A stretch of 64,000 nt of DNA from Williamsia muralis (GCF_002735905.1 NZ_PEBD01000004.1:1240001-1304000); one strand, 5' to 3'. Numbered from the stretch's first letter, positions 34,304-43,377 are shown. Notes: a model not told the origin generated them from the letters alone. Numbers and translations are program-made.

Positions 34304-35944
34304 CCGGTGGCCGGCGTTGGTCAATGCCGACACCTCGTCCGTCAGCTGCGCCAATCGTCGCTGGGCAGCCACATGCGCATCGCCGAGCGGCTGCCCGGGA
34401 GATTCGGTTACCTCCAGATAGAACTTCAGCTTCGGTTCGGTACCCGACGGGCGTGCGATCACCCGGATCGTTCCGGTGTCGGTGGTGCCGGTGAATTGCA
34501 CTGCGTCCGTTGATTGCGCTGGCGGGTTCAAGCGAAAATCCTTCATCGCAACGACAACTCCCGTGAGTTCAGAAGGCGGATCGTGACGCAGCGACCGCAT
34601 GATCTGTGCGATCCGATCGAGGTCGTCGACCCGCAGCGAATACTGACCGGTCGTGTGGACGCCGTGCAGTTCGAACAACTCGTCAAGGCGCCCAGCGAGT
34701 GTTCGGCCGGCCCGGGCGAGATCGTCTGCCAGTACGCAGAGGGCCACGGCGGCGCTGATGCCGTCCTTGTCCCGGACGGCGTCCGGGTCCACACAGTGGC
34801 CGATGGCTTCTTCGTAGGCGTACACCAATCCCTCGCCGGCACGGACCAGCCACTTGAAGCCTGTGAGGGTGGTCGCGTGGCGTGCGCCCGCGGCCGCGGC
34901 GATCTTGCTCAACAAGCTGCCGGAGACAATCGTGCTGGCAACCAACGGGCTGCTCGCGGTTCCGGCCACCGTGTTGCGGGAAGCGAGGATGCCGGCGCCG
35001 AGGAGCGCGCCCGTTTCATCGCCGGTCAACATCCGCCACGAACCCTCCACCAGGGCCCCGACCGCGCAGCGATCAGCGTCCGGATCGAGAGCGATGGTCA
35101 GATCGGCGTCGATGTCATCGGCAAGGTCCAGCAGGAGATCCGCGGCTCCGGGTTCTTCCGGATTGGGGAAGGTTGCAGTCGGGAAGTCGGGATCGGGGTG
35201 TTGTTGTTCGGGCACCACAACGACGTTCGTGAAACCGGCCCGACGCAGGGCTTCGACCGCGAGTTCGCCACCCACGCCGTGCATGGCGGTCAGCGCGACC
35301 TTGAGGTCGCTGCGCCGCGTGCCGAAGCGCGACCCGAGGCGTGCCAGGTACCTCTCGGTGTTCGCGTCGGCGCGGCAGTCCGAGTCCACCGGGTTACGGG
35401 CGATCGAGCTTGCGTCGTCGGTGTGGCCGATGAGCTGCTCGATCTCGTCGTCGGCGGGCGGGACCAGTTGGGCGCCACCGTCGAGGTACACCTTGTACCC
35501 GTTGTCGGCGGGTGGGTTGTGAGATGCGGTGATCTGGATCCCTGCAGCCGCGCCGAGATCGCGAACCGCGAAGGCGACCAGGGGTGTCGGGCCGGGATCG
35601 GGGAGCGAAACGACATCAAAACCCTGCGCGGCAAGCACTTCGGTCGTCGCGTGGAAGAACTGCTCAGAGCCGTGCCGGGCGTCGCGGCCGACCACAACTG
35701 CCGCGCCGTGATGGCCATGGTCGATGAGCCATTGCCCAACGCCTGCTGTCGCCTTCGTGACCACTGCGACATTCATCCCCATCGGCCCAGCGCGAACCGG
35801 ACCGCGCAGTCCTGCGGTGCCGAAATGCAATGTGTCCGAGAAGCGCTCGGCAATCGAATCGGAGTCGAGGGTCTGCAGTTCGCGGCGGGTGGCCGGGTCC
35901 GGGTCCGCGTCGATCCAGGCCTGGACCCTGTCGAGGTGGCTCAT
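34301..35944 (-). CDS. pmmB: phosphomannomutase/phosphoglucomutase family protein
   Basis: Alpha-D-phosphohexomutase of 547 aa that interconverts 1- and 6-phosphates of hexoses. The phosphoserine loop reads 'GIQITASHNPPADNGYK', the metal loop 'DPDADRCAVG', and the sugar-binding loop 'YAYEEAIGHCVDPDAVRDKDG'. 'RPSGTEPKLKFYLE' binds phosphate. It lies 7 bp after deoD, as in M. tuberculosis (Rv3307-Rv3308), and may funnel ribose- or deoxyribose-1-phosphate from nucleoside phosphorolysis as well as hexoses (inference). Confidence 0.92.
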   Translation of the reverse strand: MSHLDRVQAWIDADPDPATRRELQTLDSDSIAERFSDTLHFGTAGLRGPVRAGPMGMNVAVVTKATAGVGQWLIDHGHHGAAVVVGRDARHGSEQFFHATTEVLAAQGFDVVSLPDPGPTPLVAFAVRDLGAAAGIQITASHNPPADNGYKVYLDGGAQLVPPADDEIEQLIGHTDDASSIARNPVDSDCRADANTERYLARLGSRFGTRRSDLKVALTAMHGVGGELAVEALRRAGFTNVVVVPEQQHPDPDFPTATFPNPEEPGAADLLLDLADDIDADLTIALDPDADRCAVGALVEGSWRMLTGDETGALLGAGILASRNTVAGTASSPLVASTIVSGSLLSKIAAAAGARHATTLTGFKWLVRAGEGLVYAYEEAIGHCVDPDAVRDKDGISAAVALCVLADDLARAGRTLAGRLDELFELHGVHTTGQYSLRVDDLDRIAQIMRSLRHDPPSELTGVVVAMKDFRLNPPAQSTDAVQFTGTTDTGTIRVIARPSGTEPKLKFYLEVTESPGQPLGDAHVAAQRRLAQLTDEVSALTNAGHR

Positions 35945-35951
35945 CCTACGA

Positions 35952-36776
35952 TCAGATCTTCTCGATCACCTGGGCGAGCAGGTGACCCATCCGCGTTGCC
36001 GATGCACGGCCGACCTCGAGTACTTCTTCGTGGTCCAGGGGCTCGCCGGTGATGCCCGCTGCCAGATTCGTGACCAGGGAAATGCCGAGTACCTCGAGTT
36101 TTTCCGCTCGGGCCGCGATGGTCTCGTGAACGGTGGACATACCGACAAGGTCTGCGCCGATGACACGCAGCATGTTGATCTCTGCGGGTGTTTCGTAGTG
36201 CGGACCGGGAAGCCCGGCGTAAACGCCTTCGGCGAGAGAGGGATCGACGGATTGCGCGATGGAGCGAAGCCGCGGCGAATAGGCGTTCACCAGATCCACG
36301 AACTGCGCGCCGACCAGTGGCGAGCGGCCGGTCAGGTTGAGGTGATCGCTGATCAGGACCGGTTGGCCGACGGTCATGTCGGAGCGCAGTCCGCCGGCAG
36401 CGTTCGTGAGTACGAGCGTTCGGACACCGGCAGCCGCGGCTGTGCGGACGGCATGGACCACGTGTGCAAGCGGATGCCCCTCGTACGCGTGTGTTCTGCC
36501 CAGCAACACCAGAACCGACTTACCGCCGATGTGCAACGAGTGGACGATGCCCGAATGACCTTCGGCGCTGGGAGGAGTGAAGCCGGGCAGTGTCGCCATC
36601 GGGATGCTGGTCTCAGCAGCGCCGAGCGCGTCGGCGGCAGGCGCCCACCCCGAGCCGAGGACCACAGCCACATCATGGTTGTCGAGGCCGCTCTGCTGCG
36701 CGATGGCAGCAGCCGCCGCCTGGGCACTTGCCCTGGGATCGGTCAAGGGGTCCACATCTGCGCCGTCGATTGCCAT
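35952..36776 (-). CDS. deoD: purine nucleoside phosphorylase
   Basis: Trimeric-type PNP of 274 aa that splits inosine and guanosine with phosphate. It has the phosphate-binding 'GSGWAPAAD' and the signature '[22 protein letters not shown]'. 'VLTNAAGG' and '[20 protein letters not shown]' carry the base-binding residues. It forms an operon with pmmB. Its ATG follows TAGGGT after seven bases without a ribosome binding site, so a leaderless transcript is likely. Confidence 0.94.
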   Translation of the reverse strand: MAIDGADVDPLTDPRASAQAAAAAIAQQSGLDNHDVAVVLGSGWAPAADALGAAETSIPMATLPGFTPPSAEGHSGIVHSLHIGGKSVLVLLGRTHAYEGHPLAHVVHAVRTAAAAGVRTLVLTNAAGGLRSDMTVGQPVLISDHLNLTGRSPLVGAQFVDLVNAYSPRLRSIAQSVDPSLAEGVYAGLPGPHYETPAEINMLRVIGADLVGMSTVHETIAARAEKLEVLGISLVTNLAAGITGEPLDHEEVLEVGRASATRMGHLLAQVIEKI

Positions 36777-36783
36777 GGGCTCA

Positions 36784-36801
36784 ACCCTAAGGCGATATGG
36801 T
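36784..36801. promoter_or_regulatory. paired divergent leaderless promoters
   Basis: The 31-bp gap between deoD and the enoyl-CoA hydratase gene contains TAGGGT on the minus strand (36784-36789, seven bases before the deoD ATG) and TATGGT on the plus strand (36796-36801, six bases before the hydratase ATG). The -35 region of each must lie inside the coding sequence of the other. Confidence 0.5.
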
Positions 36802-36807
36802 CACCGC

Positions 36808-37509
36808 ATGCCGTATGTGACCACTGCCGACGTCGTACACACTCTTCACCTGGGCGCCGTCGAGACCGAGGCCAGCGAGACCAACCCCGAGAACCGGTTC
36901 ACCATGGATTGGCTGGACACCGTCAACAACCTGCTCGACGAGGTGCCCACCTCGACCCCCGGCGCTCTGGTCATCACCGGTGCCGGCAAGTTCTTCTCGA
37001 ACGGATTGGACGTGGACTACATCGGCGCCAACGCCGACAAACTCCCCGCGTACCTCGACCGCGTGCACGCTCTCTACGTACGAGTGCTCACTTTCCCGCT
37101 GCCGACGGTCGCAGCCATCAACGGTCACGCGTTCGGGGCCGGCGCAATGCTGGCACTGTGCGCCGACCACCGCATCATGCGCACCGAACGGGGGTTCTGG
37201 TCGCTACCCGAAGTGCTTCTGGGGATGCCGTTCACAGTGGGGATGGCGTCGTTGCTGAGGACCCGACTGCCCGACGCGACGGCCATCGAGGCGATGACCA
37301 CGGGACGTCGGTACGGCGCACTCGATGCCGCGGAGGCAGGCATCGTCGAACAGACCGCAGCCATCGACACCCTGCTCACGGAGGCGTCGGGTGTCGCGGC
37401 CGAACGTGCCACCGTGGCCGGGCCGACACTCGCCGTGATCAAGCAGGGACTTCGTGCGCCGCTGCTGACCGACCTCGAGCGCCCCACCCCGGCATCGTTG
37501 CTTGGCTAA
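36808..37509 (+). CDS. enoyl-CoA hydratase/isomerase family protein
   Basis: Crotonase-fold protein of 233 aa, short for the family. The oxyanion-hole segments are 'ALVITGAGKFFSNGLDV' and 'AAINGHAFGAGAMLALCADH'. The place of the hydratase catalytic Glu in the second helix reads 'FWSLPEVLLGMPF', consistent with an isomerase-like member with a single Glu. It is close to fungal/plant Delta3-Delta2 enoyl-CoA isomerase-like proteins in size. It lies between deoD and amiB1, where M. tuberculosis has no such gene. Confidence 0.8.
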   Translation: MPYVTTADVVHTLHLGAVETEASETNPENRFTMDWLDTVNNLLDEVPTSTPGALVITGAGKFFSNGLDVDYIGANADKLPAYLDRVHALYVRVLTFPLPTVAAINGHAFGAGAMLALCADHRIMRTERGFWSLPEVLLGMPFTVGMASLLRTRLPDATAIEAMTTGRRYGALDAAEAGIVEQTAAIDTLLTEASGVAAERATVAGPTLAVIKQGLRAPLLTDLERPTPASLLG

Positions 37510-37551
37510 CTCCGTTCGGACCACGGTGGCCACGGGTGAGAGAATGGCCTG

Positions 37552-38772
37552 ATGGCGGAGATCGAGATACGAGCTGACCGTGCGGTGCGCGCGGTCGCCG
37601 GCGACCTCGTCGAGTTGTCCCATTCGCTTCACGCCGAGCCCGAGTTGGCATTCGCCGAGCATCGCAGCGTGTCCAAGATCACCGATCTGCTCGACGATCA
37701 CGGCTTCATCGTCGACGTCGGTGTGGCGGATCTGCCCACAGCTTTCACGGCCACCTACGGTTCTGGGGACCTCGTTGTCGGGCTGTGTGCCGAGTACGAC
37801 GCGCTGCCCGGAATCGGCCATGCGTGCGGTCACAACGTCATCGCGGCCGCTGCGGTGGGAGCCGCGCGCGGCCTCGCCGAGATCGCGGACGAGCTCGGTA
37901 TCACCGTGTTGGTACTCGGAACTCCTGCCGAGGAGACCGGTGGCGGCAAGATCGCCATGGCCGAGGCCGGTGTTTTCGATTCGGCGACAATGGCTTTGAT
38001 GGTCCACCCCGGGACTGCGGACGAAGTCGCCTGTAGCTCATTGGCATTGGCGGATCTGGCAATCCGTTACACGGGTGTCGAGTCGCATGCCTCTGCCGCG
38101 CCCGAACGTGGGCGCAACGCTGCGGATGCGGCCACGATCGCTCAGGTGGCCTTGGGGTTGCTGCGTCAGCACCTGCGTCGTGGACAGCAGCTGCACGGCA
38201 TGATCAGTGTCGGGGGCAGCGCCCCGAACATCGTTGCCGGACACAGTGAGCTGCTCTACTACCTGCGTGCGCGAGACGAAGCATCGCTGTTGGATCTGGG
38301 TGAGCGCGCCGAAGGTTGTTTTGCAGCCGGGGCCATCGCCACCGGATGTACCCATGAGGTGTCCACCGTGTCGCCGACCTATCTCGAACTGAGGCACGAC
38401 CCGCGCCTGCTCGCCGCGTACCGAGACGCGATCACCGATCTCGGTCGTGAGGTGCTGCCTCCTTCCGTCGAAGGCGTTCGGCCGCTGGGTAGTACGGACA
38501 TGGGCAACATCAGTCACATGCTGCCGTCGATTCACCCCCTGATCGGTATCGACAGCGATGGGGCCCGGACCCACGAGGTGGAGTTCGCGGCCGCGGCGGC
38601 GTCGGCATCAGCGGACCAGGCAGTGGTCGATGGGGCAATCGCGCTGGCGCGCACGGCAGCAACGGCGGCGCTCGACGGTCAATGGCGGGATGAACTGCTG
38701 GAGGCGCACGAGAGACGGATCGGTCAGAGACCGCAGATGATGAGCAAATCGCAGATCGTGGGCAATCGATGA
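37552..38772 (+). CDS. amiB1: M20-family amidohydrolase (AmiB1-like)
   Basis: Metal-dependent hydrolase of 406 aa of the M20D aminoacylase/amidohydrolase group. Metal-site motifs are 'CAEYDALPGIGHACGHN' and 'LGTPAEETGGGK', with a dimerisation domain in the middle ('SHASAAPERGRNAADAA') and C-terminal 'GSTDMGNIS'. Relatives hydrolyse N-acyl amino acids, p-aminobenzoyl-glutamate or similar amides. It is followed 16 bp later by a second paralogue, as Rv3306c-Rv3305c in M. tuberculosis. Confidence 0.88.
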   Translation: MAEIEIRADRAVRAVAGDLVELSHSLHAEPELAFAEHRSVSKITDLLDDHGFIVDVGVADLPTAFTATYGSGDLVVGLCAEYDALPGIGHACGHNVIAAAAVGAARGLAEIADELGITVLVLGTPAEETGGGKIAMAEAGVFDSATMALMVHPGTADEVACSSLALADLAIRYTGVESHASAAPERGRNAADAATIAQVALGLLRQHLRRGQQLHGMISVGGSAPNIVAGHSELLYYLRARDEASLLDLGERAEGCFAAGAIATGCTHEVSTVSPTYLELRHDPRLLAAYRDAITDLGREVLPPSVEGVRPLGSTDMGNISHMLPSIHPLIGIDSDGARTHEVEFAAAAASASADQAVVDGAIALARTAATAALDGQWRDELLEAHERRIGQRPQMMSKSQIVGNR

Positions 38773-38788
38773 TGAGTGTGTATTCGAC

Positions 38789-39985
38789 ATGAGTGGGCAG
38801 AGAGTGGATCCGGAACGTTTCCTCAAAGAGCTGGACAGCTGGCTGGCACAGAACAGTGCGCAGCTGGTGGCGTGGCGTCGTGACTTCCACACCAACCCCG
38901 AACTGTCCCGGGGTGAATTGCGGACCACTCGGGTGGTGTTCGACGAATTGACCAACGCAGGCCTCTCGCCGCGCATCCTGCCTCAGGGAACCGGCCTGGT
39001 GTGCGATCTCGGACCGGCAGGCCCGCTGGTGGGGCTCCGTGCGGACATGGACGCCCTTCCCATCGCCGAGCGCACCGGGCAACCGTTCGCCTCCACGGTC
39101 GAGGGGGTGTCCCATGCCTGCGGTCACGACGGGCACACCGCCATCCTGCTGGGCGTCGGTAAGGCGCTCGCCTCGATGGACGATCTGCCGATCGGGGTGC
39201 GGCTGGTGTTCCAGGCCGCCGAAGAGGTGATGCCCGGCGGCGCGGTGGACGCGGTCGCTGCCGGTGTCACCCGGGGCGTCAGCCAGTTCTTTGCCCTGCA
39301 CTGCGACCCCAAGCTCGAAGTGGGCAAGGTCGGACTGCGGCCAGGGGCCATCACGTCGGCGGCCGACCACGTCGAGCTGGTATTGCATTCGCCGGGCGGA
39401 CACACCTCGCGCCCGCACCTGACCGCTGACCTCGTCTACGCGATGGGAACCGTGATCACCGGCCTGCCGGGCGTGCTGTCGCGGCGCATCGACCCACGAA
39501 CCAGCACGGTGATGGTGTGGGGATCGGCGCACGCCGGAGACGCCCCCAATGCGATACCGCAGGAAGGCCGGTTGCGTGGCACCGTTCGCACCGGCGACCA
39601 TGCGACGTGGGCACTGCTGGAGCCGATGGTGCGTGAGATCATCTCGGGGTTGCTCGCTCCGCTCAGCGTTCGATACGACCTGGTGTACAAACGCGGTGTC
39701 CCGCCGGTGGTCAACGACCCGATGTCCACTGAAATGATGCGGCAATCGGTGATGAACATCGGTCCCGAGGCGTTGGCCGACACCGCTCAATCCGGTGGTG
39801 GCGAGGACTTTTCGTGGTACCTGGAGAACGTTCCGGGCGCCATGGCCCGACTTGGGGTCTGGAGCGGGCACGGGCCGCAGACAGATCTGCACCAGCCGAA
39901 CTTCGATCTCGACGAGCGGGCCCTGGCCATCGGCGTGCGGGCCCTGGCCGGAGTGGTACTCGCTGCCGGCCAGACCATGCGCTGA
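38789..39985 (+). CDS. amiA1: M20-family amidohydrolase (AmiA1-like)
   Basis: Second M20D hydrolase, 398 aa. Metal ligands are in 'RADMDALPIAE', 'SHACGHDGH' and 'VFQAAEEVMPGGA', and the C-terminal His/Asp region is 'TAQSGGGEDFSWYLENVPG'. It resembles hippurate hydrolase and IAA-amino acid hydrolase more than its upstream neighbour does. The pair probably acts on related N-acylated amino acids. Confidence 0.88.
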   Translation: MSGQRVDPERFLKELDSWLAQNSAQLVAWRRDFHTNPELSRGELRTTRVVFDELTNAGLSPRILPQGTGLVCDLGPAGPLVGLRADMDALPIAERTGQPFASTVEGVSHACGHDGHTAILLGVGKALASMDDLPIGVRLVFQAAEEVMPGGAVDAVAAGVTRGVSQFFALHCDPKLEVGKVGLRPGAITSAADHVELVLHSPGGHTSRPHLTADLVYAMGTVITGLPGVLSRRIDPRTSTVMVWGSAHAGDAPNAIPQEGRLRGTVRTGDHATWALLEPMVREIISGLLAPLSVRYDLVYKRGVPPVVNDPMSTEMMRQSVMNIGPEALADTAQSGGGEDFSWYLENVPGAMARLGVWSGHGPQTDLHQPNFDLDERALAIGVRALAGVVLAAGQTMR

Positions 39986-40006
39986 CGTCGCCGGCCCCGG
40001 TCGTCT

Positions 40007-40477
40007 CTACTCGGGTCCGGGACCCACGTTGCGGGACTCGCGAAGTCGCAGCTGGTGAACGTAATCGCTTGGCGCGCCCGCAATTTCGGCAGCTTCGGCC
40101 ATCACGCCCAGGTAGCGGGCGGAGGGCAGGCCACCTTCGAAGGCGTCGAGGACGTACAGCCATGCCAACACGGGACCGTCGGCGGTGTCGACACGTGCCC
40201 GGATCTTGCGGTGTATGCCGAGCTCGGAGCCTTCCCAACGGTCGAGGCTGGATTCGTCGTCCTCGGTCACGTCGTAGAGCACCACGAACACGCGAGCGTC
40301 GGGGTTGTCGCGGTCTTCGGTGACTGTTGCCAGTGCGCCCTCCCAGCCGATGTCGCCGCCGCCGAAGGTGAGCCGCCAGCCCGTCAGCCATCCGGTACCC
40401 GCCATCGGCGAGTGGGGAGCACGCTCCAGCATCTGCTCGGGGTGCATGTTCGAGCCGTATGCGGCGTAGATGGGCAC
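40007..40477 (-). CDS. gamma-glutamylcyclotransferase-like protein
   Basis: Protein of 156 aa with the GGCT/AIG2 fold: 'YAAYGSNMHPEQM' is the hallmark YGSN motif near the N-terminus and 'DRWEGSELGIHRKI' carries the putative catalytic Glu. The fold cyclises gamma-glutamyl groups to 5-oxoproline; many bacterial members have no proven substrate. M. tuberculosis Rv3304 lies in the same place. Starts with GTG 40477; TAGGCT lies seven bases upstream (40485-40490, minus strand) and there is no ribosome binding site, so leaderless translation is likely. Confidence 0.82.
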   Translation of the reverse strand: MPIYAAYGSNMHPEQMLERAPHSPMAGTGWLTGWRLTFGGGDIGWEGALATVTEDRDNPDARVFVVLYDVTEDDESSLDRWEGSELGIHRKIRARVDTADGPVLAWLYVLDAFEGGLPSARYLGVMAEAAEIAGAPSDYVHQLRLRESRNVGPGPE

Positions 40478-40484
40478 GGGGAGG

Positions 40485-40490
40485 AGCCTA
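40485..40490 (-). promoter_or_regulatory. -10 element of the gamma-glutamylcyclotransferase-like gene
   Basis: TAGGCT on the minus strand, seven bases before GTG 40477. Confidence 0.4.
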
Positions 40491-40532
40491 GATGGTCATC
40501 CGCCCATCGGGAAAGCAGGACTGCAGATCGAC

Positions 40533-40538
40533 TAGATT
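40533..40538 (+). promoter_or_regulatory. -10 element upstream of lpdA
   Basis: TAGATT followed by six bases and a GTG at 40545. The predicted transcription start is on that GTG, 51 bp before the lpdA start. Confidence 0.45.
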
Positions 40539-40544
40539 CGTTAC

Positions 40545-40589
40545 GTGGCAGCCCGCCGCTCGGGGCACCCGACATCTTCAGGGAGTTGA
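40545..40589 (+). CDS. possible 14-codon leaderless leader ORF upstream of lpdA
   Basis: GTG-initiated ORF encoding MAARRSGHPTSSGS and ending in TGA at 40587-40589, in the same frame as lpdA. Its start is exactly where a leaderless transcript from TAGATT (40533-40538) would begin, and its last codons contain the GGGAG that would serve as ribosome binding site for lpdA. Whether it is translated cannot be seen from sequence. Confidence 0.35.
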   Translation: MAARRSGHPTSSGS

Positions 40590-40595
40590 GCTGAA

Positions 40596-42014
40596 TTGAC
40601 CAAGATCGTGATCATCGGCGGCGGACCCGCCGGCTACGAGTCGGCGCTTGCCGCCGCCAGCTACGGGGCTGACATCACTGTGGTCGACAGCGACGGCATC
40701 GGTGGTGCCTGCGTGCTCTGGGACTGTGTTCCGTCGAAGACCTTCATCGCGTCCGCCGGCATCCGCACCGAGGTCCGCCGGGCCGTCGACCTGGGCATCA
40801 ACCTTCGGTACGACGGCGCACTGGTGTCGTTGCCGCAGATCCACCAGCGGGTACGTGACCTCGCATTCGCGCAGTCGTCCGACATCCGGTCGCGGCTGCT
40901 CACCGAGGGCGTCCGGATCATCGCAGGGCGCGCAAAGCTCGGAGAGCAGGAGTCGGGACGAGGCCGGCACCGCGTGATCGCGACAACGATCAACCCGGAC
41001 GGATCCGACGGCGCCGAGGAAGTCCTGGACGCGGATGTGGTGTTGATCGCAACCGGCGCGTCGCCGCGAGTGCTGCCCGACGCGCAGCCCGACGGTGAGC
41101 GCATTCTCACCTGGCGCCAGATGTACGACCTGAACGAATTCCCGGAGCACCTCGTGGTGGTCGGTTCGGGTGTCACAGGTGCCGAGTTCGTCCACGCCTA
41201 TACCGAGCTCGGCGTTCCCGTCACGATGGTGTCCAGCCGCGACCGTGTGTTGCCCGGCGAAGACGAGGACGCTGCTCTTGTGCTCGAGGACGTGTTGGCC
41301 GAGCGCGGCGTGAAGCTGGTCAAGCACGCGCGCGCCGACAAGGTCGAACGCACGGCCGACGGGGTCAAGGTGATCTTGTCCGACGGCCGGACCGTGCAGG
41401 GGTCGCACTGCTTGATGACGGTGGGCTCGGTACCCAACACCGACCACCTCGGCCTCGAGGCCGTCGGGCTCGAACTCGCCAAAGGCGGCTACCTCCAGGT
41501 GGACCGGGTATCGCGGACCGGTGTGCCCGGAATCTACGCGGCCGGCGACTGCACGGGCCTCTTGCCGCTGGCGTCCGTCGCCGCCATGCAGGGCCGTATC
41601 GCGATGTACCACGCACTCGGTGAGGGCGTCACGCCCATCAAGCTCAAGACCGTGGCCTCGGCCATCTTCACGCGCCCGGAGATCGCGACCGTCGGGGTGA
41701 GTCAGCAGGCGATCGACTCGGGGGAGTACCCGGCCCGCACCGTGATGCTGCCGTTGGCCACCAACCCGCGCGCGAAGATGAGCGGGTTGCGGCGCGGCTT
41801 CGTGAAGATCTTCTGCCGGCCCGCGACGGGTGTGGTGATCGGTGGCGTGGTGGTGGCCCCGAATGCGTCGGAGTTGATTTTGCCGATCGCGCTGGCGGTG
41901 CAGAACAAGCTGATGGTCAGTGACCTCGCGGCCACGTTCTCGGTGTACCCCTCGTTGTCCGGATCGGTCACCGAGGCGGCGCGCCAGCTGGTTCGACACG
42001 ACGACCTCGACTAG
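40596..42014 (+). CDS. lpdA: NAD(P)H quinone reductase / flavoprotein disulfide reductase LpdA
   Basis: FAD flavoprotein of 472 aa of the pyridine nucleotide-disulfide reductase family, matching M. tuberculosis LpdA (Rv3303c), which is a quinone reductase rather than lipoamide dehydrogenase. FAD-binding GGGPAG is at 8-13, the second Rossmann motif is 'VVGSGVTGAEF', and the FAD C-terminal motif 'GIYAAGDCTG'. Residues 36-48 read GGACVLWDCVPSK, so a Cys39-Cys44 pair is present. The C-terminal His-Glu dyad region reads 'YPSLSGSVTEA' and lacks the catalytic His. Start is TTG at 40596. Confidence 0.9.
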   Translation: MTKIVIIGGGPAGYESALAAASYGADITVVDSDGIGGACVLWDCVPSKTFIASAGIRTEVRRAVDLGINLRYDGALVSLPQIHQRVRDLAFAQSSDIRSRLLTEGVRIIAGRAKLGEQESGRGRHRVIATTINPDGSDGAEEVLDADVVLIATGASPRVLPDAQPDGERILTWRQMYDLNEFPEHLVVVGSGVTGAEFVHAYTELGVPVTMVSSRDRVLPGEDEDAALVLEDVLAERGVKLVKHARADKVERTADGVKVILSDGRTVQGSHCLMTVGSVPNTDHLGLEAVGLELAKGGYLQVDRVSRTGVPGIYAAGDCTGLLPLASVAAMQGRIAMYHALGEGVTPIKLKTVASAIFTRPEIATVGVSQQAIDSGEYPARTVMLPLATNPRAKMSGLRRGFVKIFCRPATGVVIGGVVVAPNASELILPIALAVQNKLMVSDLAATFSVYPSLSGSVTEAARQLVRHDDLD

Positions 42015-42160
42015 CCGTCTCACTGCTTGGGAGAACGGTTTCACATTTCGGTCACGCCCGCTAACGTTCGATGTGGGCGCTGACCTGACGTGCCCTGCTC
42101 GGTGACCACACTCATCACCTTCTGTCCCTGTATGTCTCAGAACGTGTTGGAGTGATTCGA

Positions 42161-43342
42161 ATGGTCGTCCTCAGTCCTCGGTACGAAGCGTCGCACGCAC
42201 TCGCAAACGTGCGCGGGTCGGCCATCCGTGACCTGCTCAAGCTCACCGAACAGCCGAATGTGCTGAGCATGGCAGGCGGGCTTCCGGCAACGGAACTCAT
42301 TCCCACGCAACGGATCGCAGAGTCAGCCGCCCAGATCATCGCCGACTCGACCGCCCTGCAGTACACCGTGAGCGCCGGTGTGTCGTCGTGTCGCGAGGTT
42401 GTCGCCGAATACACCGGCACCGACGACCCGGGTCGCGTGTTGCTGACGCACGGGTCGCAACAGGCGTTGTTCTTGCTGGCACACGCGCTGGTCAATCCCG
42501 GTGATCTGGTCATCGTGGACGACCCTGTCTACGTGGGAGCTCTCCAAGTGTTCCAGTCGGTGCGGGCGCGGGTTCGTGCCTTGCCCATCACGCCGAATGG
42601 AATCGATGTCGGCTTGCTCAGGGAGTGGCTGCTAGAGGGCGAGCGCCCCCGAATAGTCCACACTGTCAGCAACTTTCACAATCCTGGCGGCGTGAGCGCG
42701 TCTGACGAGAATCGGGTGGAATTGGCCCGGTTGGCCGACGAGTTCGGCTTCGTGGTGGTGGAAGACGATCCGTACGGCAAACTTCGCTTCTCGGGCACGG
42801 AGGTGAGACCGATTGCTGCACACAGTGATCGAGTGGTTCTGCTCGGTACCGCATCCAAGGTCCTTGCGCCTGCGCTGCGGGTGGGATGGATGAGCGGCCC
42901 GCCCGAAGTGGTCGCACTGGTGGAGCGATTACGCCAGGGGGCGGACCTGTGTGGGTCTACCTTCAGTCAGTTGATGGTTGCGGATCTGCTGGCCGACCGC
43001 GAGTGGTTTTCCGGACACATCGCTGATGTTTGCTCCGAGTATTACTCTCGGGCAACCGCTTTGACCGAATCACTGCAGCGGACGTTCGGCGAGGCTGCTC
43101 AGTTCACAGCTCCTGAGGGTGGCATGTTCTGCTGGGTTCGACTGCCCGGCATCGATACGACGGAGTTGTTACCTGCTGCGCTAGATGTCGGTGTGGCATT
43201 TGTACCCGGCGCCGCGTTTGCTGTGGACGCCGACTTCGGGAACTGTCTCAGACTGAGTTTTGCCACGCTTCCTCCTGATCAACTCGCCGAAGGGGTGCGG
43301 CGGTTGGCCGTCGCGTATGAGCTGGTGCAATCTGCCCAATAG
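42161..43342 (+). CDS. PLP-dependent class I/II aminotransferase
   Basis: Fold-type I aminotransferase of 393 aa, similar to 2-aminoadipate/valine-type transaminases (the enzyme half of MocR proteins, but with no GntR domain). N-terminal 'MAGGLPATELIP' and 'LQYTVSAGVSSCREVV' are typical. 'VEDDPYGKLRF' and the Schiff-base Lys in 'LLGTASKVLAPALRVGW' are present. The ATG at 42161 has GGAG eight bases before it. There is no partner gene, and the substrate is unknown. Confidence 0.85.
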   Translation: MVVLSPRYEASHALANVRGSAIRDLLKLTEQPNVLSMAGGLPATELIPTQRIAESAAQIIADSTALQYTVSAGVSSCREVVAEYTGTDDPGRVLLTHGSQQALFLLAHALVNPGDLVIVDDPVYVGALQVFQSVRARVRALPITPNGIDVGLLREWLLEGERPRIVHTVSNFHNPGGVSASDENRVELARLADEFGFVVVEDDPYGKLRFSGTEVRPIAAHSDRVVLLGTASKVLAPALRVGWMSGPPEVVALVERLRQGADLCGSTFSQLMVADLLADREWFSGHIADVCSEYYSRATALTESLQRTFGEAAQFTAPEGGMFCWVRLPGIDTTELLPAALDVGVAFVPGAAFAVDADFGNCLRLSFATLPPDQLAEGVRRLAVAYELVQSAQ

Positions 43343-43359
43343 TCGAACATGTGTTCGAC
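43342..43359. promoter_or_regulatory. LexA SOS box
   Basis: GTCGAACATGTGTTCGAC contains TCGAAC-N4-GTTCGA, the mycobacterial/actinobacterial LexA operator, with perfect 8-bp arms. It overlaps the -35 region (TTCGAC 43354-43359) of a promoter whose -10 is TAGAAT at 43378-43383, spacing 18 bp. Confidence 0.85.
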
Positions 43360-43377
43360 AAAATCCAGTTTCGCTGT

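Noticed and set aside
40596-42014. Annotation as dihydrolipoamide dehydrogenase
   Set aside because: The C-terminal catalytic His-Glu dyad is absent and the gene context is that of LpdA.
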